Shown piece by piece: positions 51,443 to 58,534 of a stretch of 64,000 bases of DNA. Numbering within the stretch: the stretch's first letter is position 1; each line of letters begins with the position of its first letter. The position numbers and the translations under genes were made by a program. Below the pieces are notes generated by a model. It was not told the origin of the DNA and did no database searches. It saw only the letters and a list, made by a program, of their open reading frames with translations. The stretch comes from an uncultured Bacilli bacterium. Lineage in GTDB: Bacteria > Bacillota_I > Bacilli_A > RF39 > UBA660. The DNA lies in contig CANRPY010000005.1 of assembly GCA_947632595.1 (NCBI GenBank), positions 1-64,000 of the forward strand. Reading direction: 5' to 3'.

Positions 51443-51751
51443 AATTTCATCAATATATTTTTTTAATTGTTTGGACTCTGAGCCTAAAATAATTTTTAAT
51501 TGATTATCAATTTCTACAATTCCTTTGGCTCCTAGTTTTTGAATTCCTTCTTTATTTGCTTTTGATACATCTTTTAGAGTTACTTTAAAACGAGACATAT
51601 TGGTTTCTGTTCCAATAATATTGTCTTTTCCTCCTAATAACTCTACTAATTTATTAAAATCTAGTCCAGCATCTTTCTTTGTTGCTTTAATGACTGCGAA
51701 TAAGATTACAATCATTACTGCTGCTATTATGATATATTCTACATAATTCAT
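51437..51751 (-). CDS. Membrane-anchored PTS EIIB (glucose-family)-like domain lacking the phospho-cysteine
   Basis: LVELLGGKDNIIGTETNMSRFKVTLKDVSKANKEGIQKLGAKGIVEIDNQLKIILG aligns with EIIB ...daCiTRLRv.v.D...; one N-terminal TM. Confidence 0.75.
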   Translation of the reverse strand: MNYVEYIIIAAVMIVILFAVIKATKKDAGLDFNKLVELLGGKDNIIGTETNMSRFKVTLKDVSKANKEGIQKLGAKGIVEIDNQLKIILGSESKQLKKYIDEIK

Positions 51752-51803
51752 ATTCTCACCAAAAAACATTATAACGTATTTTTTATAAAAAGAAAAGTTT
51801 TTC

Positions 51804-52547
51804 TTATGAACTTGTGATTTGACTTACTTTTCGGATAAAGTCCTTGCTTTTTAAATAGAGTCCTGTAAATCGTTCATAATAATCATCTATGAAAGCATTA
51901 ATCTCTTGCGTTGTTTGTTTTCCTACTTCTAGTTTTGTAATACTTCCTAGGTCAACATAATAATACATTCGAATCATCTTAATAGTTTTTTCTTCTACTA
52001 AAGGCTCGTTGTCATAACAATCTTTACAGATATATCCCCCTTCTTCTGAGGATAATGTCACAATAGACTTGGTTGAACCACAGTGGCAACAAGAATCAAT
52101 GTTTGGCATGACTCCTAAAAAATCAAGTAATTTTAATTCTATAATGTTGGTAATGGGTAAAGGAGGAAGACCTTCTTCAATTTTTGTTAGAGCATCTCTT
52201 AGTAGAGGAAATATTTCATTTGAATCATTTTGTTTGGTTACCTGGTGAATTAAGTCTAATAGAAAAGAGGCATAAGAAATTTTTTCTAAGTCCATCATTG
52301 TTTTGGAAAAAGAATTGATGATATCTACACCAATTAAAGTAGATAATCCTTTTTCTTTATAGTAAATATGAAATGTTCCATAGATTAGTTTTCTACTTAC
52401 TCCTCGTAGTTTACTCTTCATATTACGACACCCTTTTGAAATGACTCCAATGGTGCCATATTTTTCTGTAAGGACATTTAATATTTTACTAGATTCACTA
52501 TAGTTTGTCTCACTTAGAACAATTCCTTCTAAGCTCTCTATTTTCAT
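51804..52547 (-). CDS. recO: DNA repair protein RecO
   Basis: EGIVLSETNYSESSKILNVLTEKYGTIGVISKG, CCHCGS...GGYICKDC. Confidence 0.95.
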   Translation of the reverse strand: MKIESLEGIVLSETNYSESSKILNVLTEKYGTIGVISKGCRNMKSKLRGVSRKLIYGTFHIYYKEKGLSTLIGVDIINSFSKTMMDLEKISYASFLLDLIHQVTKQNDSNEIFPLLRDALTKIEEGLPPLPITNIIELKLLDFLGVMPNIDSCCHCGSTKSIVTLSSEEGGYICKDCYDNEPLVEEKTIKMIRMYYYVDLGSITKLEVGKQTTQEINAFIDDYYERFTGLYLKSKDFIRKVSQITSS

Positions 52548-52548
52548 A

Positions 52549-52638
52549 TTATCCCTTCTTTTTTAACTTCATTAGTAAGTTATAATACTTGATATCTCCT
52601 GTTTTACGGAATAATTCCCAAAGTATTTTTTCATTCAT
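52549..52638 (-). CDS. yqzL: YqzL-like micropeptide (29 aa)
   Basis: Translated by hand: MNEKILWELFRKTGDIKYYNLLMKLKKKG; position between era and recO as in Bacillus; pattern W..F..TG.I..Y; not in the ORF track. Confidence 0.7.
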   Translation of the reverse strand: MNEKILWELFRKTGDIKYYNLLMKLKKKG

Positions 52639-52679
52639 AAAATCACCTCTATTACTATAGTGATGATTTTATTTTCATT

Positions 52680-53570
52680 TTATTCCTCTTCTTCTTGTAA
52701 ACCTAGTTCTAAGAAGTATTTTTCTTGATCTCTCCAATTTTTAAGAGTCTTTACATAGGTTTCTAAGAATACTTTTTTCCCAAGAAAAGCTTCCATATCT
52801 TTTCTTGCTCGAATACCAATTTCTTTTAACATAGATCCTTGATGTCCAATAATCATTTTTTTAATGTTTTCCCGATCTACTACAATTAATACTTGTATAT
52901 GAACTAAATTTTCCTCTTCTTCATAGTTTTCTGTATAACAAGTTACGGTATGAGGAATTTCATCATGTGTTAATTCTAGAATCTTTTCTCTTACAAATTC
53001 TGACATAATAAAACGAGTTGTTACGTTTGTTAATTCTTCTTCTGAATAAATTTTATCCATTTCTGGTAAATCTTTTTTTAAACATTGTAGAAGTACATCT
53101 ACATTTTGTTTTTTAGCGGCAGAGATAGGAATAATTTCTTGGAAGTGGTATTCTTCTTTTAATTCATCGATTTCTTTTAGTAGTTTTTCTTTTTGTTTTA
53201 CTTGATCGATTTTGTTTAATAATAGATAAATTGGAATATCATGATTCTTGATTTTTTCTAAAATAAAGCGATCGCCTTTTCCAAACCCTTTTGCGATATC
53301 CACTAAAAATAGAATTACATCTACGCCTTCAACATTATGATAGGCTTTTTTATTTAACAAATTTCCAAGTTTATCATTTGGTTTATGAATTCCTGGTGTA
53401 TCTACAAAAATAATTTGAGAATCTTCATCGTTGTAGATTCCTTCCATAATATTTCTTGTTGTTCCACTCACATTTGAAGTAATGGCAAGTTTCATTCCTA
53501 AAATGGAATTTAGAAGTGTACTTTTTCCAACGTTTGGTCTTCCTACAATGCTTACAAATCCACACTTCAT
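52680..53570 (-). CDS. era: GTPase Era
   Basis: GRPNVGKSTLLNS, DTPGIHKP, NKIDQVKQ, C-terminal KH IIGHQGSMLKEIG. Confidence 0.97.
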   Translation of the reverse strand: MKCGFVSIVGRPNVGKSTLLNSILGMKLAITSNVSGTTRNIMEGIYNDEDSQIIFVDTPGIHKPNDKLGNLLNKKAYHNVEGVDVILFLVDIAKGFGKGDRFILEKIKNHDIPIYLLLNKIDQVKQKEKLLKEIDELKEEYHFQEIIPISAAKKQNVDVLLQCLKKDLPEMDKIYSEEELTNVTTRFIMSEFVREKILELTHDEIPHTVTCYTENYEEEENLVHIQVLIVVDRENIKKMIIGHQGSMLKEIGIRARKDMEAFLGKKVFLETYVKTLKNWRDQEKYFLELGLQEEEE

Positions 53571-53953
53571 TTTAAATCATCCTCTCCAAATGGATAAGGG
53601 CATAATTGACGAACGGTATATATTTTTTTCAAACCATCTGTTTCATAACAATAGACTTTGGCATCTAGATCAAAAAACTCTAAGATTAATTGTCTACATA
53701 CAAAACATGGCGTTCCAATTTTTCCACTAGAGACCATAACATGAATTTCTTTAAAATCTCCTTTTTTATATCCTGCTGTTACTGCACTATCAATTGCAGC
53801 ACGTTCTGCACAAATTCCTGCTCTTGTTGAGGCATCTTCTACATTTACTCCGGCAAATTCTTTACCATCGTTCATTACGATAATGGATGAAACTGGAAAG
53901 TTGGAATAAGGGCTATAACTATTTTTATGTAATTGTAATAATTTTTCTACCAT
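53567..53953 (-). CDS. cdd: Cytidine deaminase
   Basis: NVEDASTRAGICAERAAI, GTPCFVCRQLILEF. Confidence 0.95.
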   Translation of the reverse strand: MVEKLLQLHKNSYSPYSNFPVSSIIVMNDGKEFAGVNVEDASTRAGICAERAAIDSAVTAGYKKGDFKEIHVMVSSGKIGTPCFVCRQLILEFFDLDAKVYCYETDGLKKIYTVRQLCPYPFGEDDLK

Positions 53954-54372
53954 AAGGGTCCTCCTAATACTTCTATGATTTTGGGAAGAAAAATAATTCC
54001 TCCTATAATTGCTGAAATGATTGCCATCATTAATACTCCGGCACTTGCGGTATCTTTTGCGGCTTTTGCTAAAGGATGAATACTAGGAGATGCTAAATCT
54101 ACTACATATTCAATTGCCGTATTCATAAATTCTGCCATAATGACTAGTCCAATTAAAATTAAGCAAGCAATCCACTCTCCTGTACTAATTTTTAGGAGAA
54201 AACCAAAAAGGATGACTAGAATTGCCATTAGAGTATGAATCTTTAAGTTTTGTTCTCCTTTGTAGGCTTGCACGATTCCTTGAAAAGCATATTGGAAACT
54301 ATTGATTAATCTTTTTTGATCTATTCCTAATTTTCTTTTTACTTTTGTTCTAACTTTCTCTTGTGATTCCAT
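53947..54372 (-). CDS. dgkA: Diacylglycerol/undecaprenol kinase
   Basis: SFQYAFQGIVQAYKGEQNLKIH, MNTAIEYVVDLASP, AKDTASAGVLM. Confidence 0.93.
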   Translation of the reverse strand: MESQEKVRTKVKRKLGIDQKRLINSFQYAFQGIVQAYKGEQNLKIHTLMAILVILFGFLLKISTGEWIACLILIGLVIMAEFMNTAIEYVVDLASPSIHPLAKAAKDTASAGVLMMAIISAIIGGIIFLPKIIEVLGGPLW

Positions 54373-54808
54373 ATGACTCTAGAACCTCCTCTTGTTTTTG
54401 GAACATTACTTTTTCTTCTTCCTCTGTTTGATGATCATACCCTAGTAAATGATAAAAGCCATGTACCGCTAAAAAAGATAATTCTCTTAAAAGAGAGTGC
54501 CCATATTCCTTGCTTTGACTTCTTGCTTTATCCATTGAAATATAAATGTCTCCTAAGATTCTTTCTTCCCCTGGTACTACTACCGTTGACTCATCTTCTA
54601 GGGCAAACGTAATTACATCTGTTTCCCGATCTATTTTACGATAGGTTTTATTTAATTCATGAATATAATCATTATCTACTATAATGACATTAAAACTAAC
54701 GTTATCTAAGTTTTCTTTTTCGATTGCTCGATAAAGTACTTTCTCTACGGTTTCTAATTCTTTAATTTCTTCCTCTACTTGTACAAAGATTTCTATTTTA
54801 CTACTCAT
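54350..54808 (-). CDS. ybeY: Endoribonuclease YbeY
   Basis: NKTYRKIDRETDVITFALED, AVHGFYHLLGYDHQTEEE. Confidence 0.95.
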   Translation of the reverse strand: MSSKIEIFVQVEEEIKELETVEKVLYRAIEKENLDNVSFNVIIVDNDYIHELNKTYRKIDRETDVITFALEDESTVVVPGEERILGDIYISMDKARSQSKEYGHSLLRELSFLAVHGFYHLLGYDHQTEEEEKVMFQKQEEVLESYGITRES

Positions 54809-54816
54809 TTATCCTC

Positions 54817-55440
54817 CTAAACTAATAACATTACAAGTCCTACGATTGCTAAGACAGATACAATATTTAATACCCATTCTCTATGGAAAATCTTAGGAAA
54901 TTTCTCCCCAATAGAGCGTAGAATGTGATAAATATGGTAACCAACAAATCCTCCTAATAAATTTAGAAGAATATCATCTACATCAAATACTCTTCCTATA
55001 CACATCTGAACAATTTCTATTGCTATGGATGCTACTAAAGTTAGATAGATGGCATAGTGCGGTTTTTCGGCTTTTAAATAATAACTGATAAAAAAACCAA
55101 ATGGTAAAAACATAATCATATTTCCTACGACATTTTTCCAAAAAAGACGACTCGTTATATTATAGCGCAGGATTTCTCGAAAGGGAATAAAATTATTACT
55201 AGACCAAGCAACATCATCTTGAAAAGTGACTACTTGGAAGAGACATAAAATATAAATAATAAAGAATAACATTAAGAACTCTTTATATAAAATAATCTCT
55301 TTTCTTTCTTTAATGAGATAAGTAAGCCTAGCAGATACTAAAATCACAACAGATATAATTAACATAGGCCAAGTAAAATTTACAACTCCCTGAATGGTAT
55401 CTGTTAATGGTCCTAGCATACTATTCCTCCTTTTCTTCAT
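54817..55440 (-). CDS. VanZ-like family membrane protein
   Basis: FIPFREI, VGNMIMFLPFGFFISYYLK, EIVQMCIGRVFDVDDILLNLLGGFVGY. Confidence 0.85.
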   Translation of the reverse strand: MKKRRNSMLGPLTDTIQGVVNFTWPMLIISVVILVSARLTYLIKERKEIILYKEFLMLFFIIYILCLFQVVTFQDDVAWSSNNFIPFREILRYNITSRLFWKNVVGNMIMFLPFGFFISYYLKAEKPHYAIYLTLVASIAIEIVQMCIGRVFDVDDILLNLLGGFVGYHIYHILRSIGEKFPKIFHREWVLNIVSVLAIVGLVMLLV

Positions 55441-56590
55441 TTAATTTTTCAATATCTACATTTGTTAAATCTTGATAAGTTCCAATTTCTTCCTCTATAG
55501 CATAAAATACATCTACTATTATTTTACTATCTTTTATAGTCTTTTTCAAAACTTTTTTCCGGATAATCATTGGTTTTCTTTTCTGTTTTTTCTCTAATTC
55601 TTTTTCAGATTCTTCATATGCTTTTTCATCAACATTTTGTAGGGTATAATTTTGTTCTTGCTTTTCTACTTCTTCTAAGATTAGAAAGCCAACCTTGGCA
55701 GGAAGTTTTTGATCCTCTATTATATTATACTCTTTTTTCTTACTATTCTCGTATGGACTAGGAAAAATCCATTCTTTCTTTGCTAGTTTTATATGAAATG
55801 CAAGAGATTTTTTATTTGTTTTCTTTTCTTTTTTCCTATTTTTTGGAACTTCTACTGTTACTTTATACCATGTTTCTCCATATACTTTTCCAATTGCACA
55901 TTTTTTTGAGACAATGGTTTCTTTATTATAGATTAGACCACTAATTAAAACTTCTCCCTTGGTAACATATTCTTGAGTTCTCTTTACAATTTCTCCACTA
56001 CTAGCTTCTATCTTGGTAATCACCGCATTCTTCTTTGCAATAATACTTCTAGGATTGCATTCTTTTTTCTCTTCTTGTTTCTTTTTTTCTTCTACTTTTA
56101 CAAGATATTTTGTTCCTATCTCTTCTATTTCAAGCCACTCTATTTTCTCTTTTTCTTTTTGAAGAAGATATTCTTTTATTTTTTCTTTTTCTTGGTATGA
56201 AATTTTCCAATGAAATTTCGCAATCTTTTTCTTTTTTAAATCTTCTAAAACGGTCTTTCTTAATTTTTGATTTGGAGTTTCTACTTCTACTTCCCAAATT
56301 ATTCTCGATAAGAAAATGTTTAATAGAATTCCTATTCCCATAAAAAGAATTAAAATTCCATATCGTTTTATTCTGTTTTTTAATTTTCTTTTCCCATAAA
56401 CCTCTATTATTTTTAGACTCTTGATTCCTCTTTTTTTTCTAATTTTTTCATAATCCTCTTCCTCGATGATTATTTCTAATTTTCTTTCTTGTTTCGTAAT
56501 AGAATATAAATTTATTTTTTGGGATACTATGTCTTTTATAAAACTTTCTGGTCTTTTTACTTCTAAGGATATTTTTATTCTGCTATTCAT
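55421..56590 (-). CDS. yqfD: YqfD-like (SpoIV family) membrane protein
   Basis: Gene pair with yqfC; N-terminal region, single TM and extracytoplasmic domain of YqfD type. Confidence 0.8.
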   Translation of the reverse strand: MNSRIKISLEVKRPESFIKDIVSQKINLYSITKQERKLEIIIEEEDYEKIRKKRGIKSLKIIEVYGKRKLKNRIKRYGILILFMGIGILLNIFLSRIIWEVEVETPNQKLRKTVLEDLKKKKIAKFHWKISYQEKEKIKEYLLQKEKEKIEWLEIEEIGTKYLVKVEEKKKQEEKKECNPRSIIAKKNAVITKIEASSGEIVKRTQEYVTKGEVLISGLIYNKETIVSKKCAIGKVYGETWYKVTVEVPKNRKKEKKTNKKSLAFHIKLAKKEWIFPSPYENSKKKEYNIIEDQKLPAKVGFLILEEVEKQEQNYTLQNVDEKAYEESEKELEKKQKRKPMIIRKKVLKKTIKDSKIIVDVFYAIEEEIGTYQDLTNVDIEKLNEEKEE

Positions 56591-56822
56591 CGAAAACCTC
56601 TATTTTCTCAAGAGTCCCTGTTATCATTAATTCTTTTTCTAGAATTCTTCTTGTCATTAAATTTTTGCCAGATACTTTTATTCTTTTTGTTTTTGTTAAA
56701 AAAGAAATTTCTTTTTCTTCTAAAGAAATTAATTTTTCAAAACTTGTTATATAGAGATTATTTTCTTTTAAGATCATTTGAAACTCATCATCATTTATGT
56801 ATTTTTTTACTTTTTCAAACAT
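56583..56822 (-). CDS. yqfC: YqfC-like (YabP/YqfC family) protein
   Basis: NNLYITSFEKLISLEEKEISFLTKTKRIKVSGKNLMTRRILEKELMITGTLEKIEV. Confidence 0.8.
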   Translation of the reverse strand: MFEKVKKYINDDEFQMILKENNLYITSFEKLISLEEKEISFLTKTKRIKVSGKNLMTRRILEKELMITGTLEKIEVFDE

Positions 56823-56884
56823 CTTATCACCATTATCAATATATGTTTTTTCTAACAAAAAAAGACACCTAGTTGGTGCTTTCT

Positions 56885-57322
56885 TTATTGTAGTCTTTCT
56901 CTAATCATTGTAGATACTTCTTTCATGTCTGTTTTGCCTTTTAGTTGTGCTTGTGCTTCTTTCATGACTTTACCCATATCTTTTTGTCCCTCAGGTTTTA
57001 CTTCTGCAAAAATCTGATCAATGATTTTTTCTACTTCTTCTTTTGATAATTGTTCTGGTAAATATTTTAATAAAATATCAATCTCTTTTTGTGTTGCTTC
57101 TATTAAATCTGTACGATTTCCTTTTTCAAATTCTGTAATAGAGTCTTTTCTCATTTTAATTTGTTTATTTACAACATCTATTAATAAATCATCATTTAAT
57201 TCTTTTTTATGATCTATTTGTTCTTGTTTTAATGCTGCTTTTACCATACGAATTACCATTAAACGATCTTTTTCTTTTGCTTTCATTGCTTCTACCATGT
57301 CTTTATCTAATTGTTCTATCAT
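56885..57322 (-). CDS. yqeY: GatB/YqeY family protein
   Basis: AMKAKEKDRLMVIRMVKAALKQ, LLKYLPEQLSKEEVEKII, MGKVMKEAQAQLKGKTDMKEVS. Confidence 0.95.
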   Translation of the reverse strand: MIEQLDKDMVEAMKAKEKDRLMVIRMVKAALKQEQIDHKKELNDDLLIDVVNKQIKMRKDSITEFEKGNRTDLIEATQKEIDILLKYLPEQLSKEEVEKIIDQIFAEVKPEGQKDMGKVMKEAQAQLKGKTDMKEVSTMIRERLQ

Positions 57323-57365
57323 AATCTCATCTCCTAGTGTTATTATATCGTATTTTTCTTATAAA

Positions 57366-57395
57366 AAATAGAGATAAAATTAATTATCTCTATTT
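57366..57395 (-). terminator. Intrinsic terminator overlapping the 3' end of rpsU
   Basis: Perfect 12-bp stem AAATAGAGATAA-loop-TTATCTCTATTT followed by T tract on minus strand. Confidence 0.8.
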
Positions 57396-57583
57396 CTATT
57401 TGCACGATCTCTTTTTCGAGTATTCTTGATTCCTTCTTTTTTAGCTGCTCTTCTCTTTACCCCTGGTTTATCATATGCTTCGCGTTTTTTCCATTCAGAA
57501 GGGACACCATCTCTTGCCACTTTTTGTTTAAACTTTCTTAGAGCCTGATCAAGATTTCCTCTAACAGTTACTTTAGTTGCCAT
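57380..57583 (-). CDS. rpsU: 30S ribosomal protein S21
   Basis: VRGNLDQALRKFKQKVARDGVPSEWKKREAYDKPGVKRRAAKKEG. Confidence 0.93.
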   Translation of the reverse strand: MATKVTVRGNLDQALRKFKQKVARDGVPSEWKKREAYDKPGVKRRAAKKEGIKNTRKRDRANRNRDN

Positions 57584-57616
57584 CTTTTTTCCCTCCCTTC
57601 GTTTTAACTAAAATGA

Positions 57617-57645
57617 ATTATAACAAATATTTATAGCATTTTCAA
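57617..57645 (-). promoter_or_regulatory. Sigma-A promoter for rpsU-yqeY
   Basis: Minus strand TTGAAA - 17 nt - TATAAT. Confidence 0.8.
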
Positions 57646-57666
57646 CCCCATTTTTCGACAATTTTA

Positions 57667-57825
57667 CTATTTTTCAACGAAAAAATACAAATTTCGGATA
57701 AAAATACCACAATATTTTCCAACTTGTAATAGAAAACGAATGAGTAAAGTCACTATAGGTAGAGAAAGATAGATACCAACTAGTTTTCCAAGAAAAATGA
57801 TTCCTGTTTTTATTTTAGAGGACAT
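57667..57825 (-). CDS. Putative bacteriocin immunity protein (52 aa, hydrophobic and cationic)
   Basis: Translated by hand: MSSKIKTGIIFLGKLVGIYLSLPIVTLLIRFLLQVGKYCGIFIRNLYFFVEK; start overlaps the 3' end of peptide B; not in the ORF track. Confidence 0.65.
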   Translation of the reverse strand: MSSKIKTGIIFLGKLVGIYLSLPIVTLLIRFLLQVGKYCGIFIRNLYFFVEK

Positions 57826-57983
57826 AGGTCGTCCTCTGCAATTCTTCTGATTCCAGATCCTAATTCATATCCTGCTTCTTGAATTAGCTTAATAACATTT
57901 ACAATTGCGGAAATAATTGGACCTGATACGGAAGAATCCCCTCCTTGTATTTTTACAAGTTCTTCTTTTTTCATTTCTGTCAT
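57810..57983 (-). CDS. Double-glycine-leader bacteriocin-like peptide B
   Basis: MTEMKKEELVKIQGG|DSSVSGPIISAIVNVIKLIQEAGYELGSGIRRIAEDDLCPLK; GxxxG (GYELG); ATGA overlap with peptide A. Confidence 0.85.
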   Translation of the reverse strand: MTEMKKEELVKIQGGDSSVSGPIISAIVNVIKLIQEAGYELGSGIRRIAEDDLCPLK

Positions 57984-58126
57984 GAGCCACACTCCTTTGG
58001 ATTGGTTATTCCTTCCATTACTCCTGATAAGAATATGATTGCTGTTGCAACAGCGATTCCTATCCAGATAAAGGGTGTAGAGCCTCCTCTTATTTGTTCT
58101 AATTCTTCTGGTTTTAATTTTACCAT
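57980..58126 (-). CDS. Double-glycine-leader bacteriocin-like peptide A
   Basis: Translated by hand: MVKLKPEELEQIRGG|STPFIWIGIAVATAIIFLSGVMEGITNPKECGS; GxxxG (GVMEG); not in the ORF track. Confidence 0.85.
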   Translation of the reverse strand: MVKLKPEELEQIRGGSTPFIWIGIAVATAIIFLSGVMEGITNPKECGS

Positions 58127-58534
58127 TTAATCACCACCCCATATATTTATTAACATTTCTAAGCCATTTATTTTTTTCTTACGAATGGATACTTCCATGA
58201 TATCTTCTTGTTGTTTTCCTTTGTCTATCTCTAACTCTACTTTATCATATTCTTTTTCTCCTACCCTATAGTCTTCTTCTCTAACTATCTTAAATTTTAT
58301 TTTTTCTTTGTTCTTATAAAAATGATTGTTTTCATATAATGTTTTTTTCTCTTCTTTCTCTACAAGACAAAAGGAATGATTCTTATCAATTTTCATTAGA
58401 GTCAGTCTTTGATATTGGCTAATTCTCACCTTTTCTAATCCTGTAAAAAAGAGTAATTCTAGGATTCCTAAAATTCCAATTACTAAAAATACGGCTGTTG
58501 TTTTTTCATAATTTTTCATTTTCATAAATGACAC
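58127..58534 (-). CDS. Short membrane-anchored bacteriocin export accessory protein
   Basis: 135 aa, one N-terminal TM (TTAVFLVIGILGILELLFFTGL), extracytoplasmic beta-rich remainder; between exporter and peptides. Confidence 0.6.
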   Translation of the reverse strand: MSFMKMKNYEKTTAVFLVIGILGILELLFFTGLEKVRISQYQRLTLMKIDKNHSFCLVEKEEKKTLYENNHFYKNKEKIKFKIVREEDYRVGEKEYDKVELEIDKGKQQEDIMEVSIRKKKINGLEMLINIWGGD

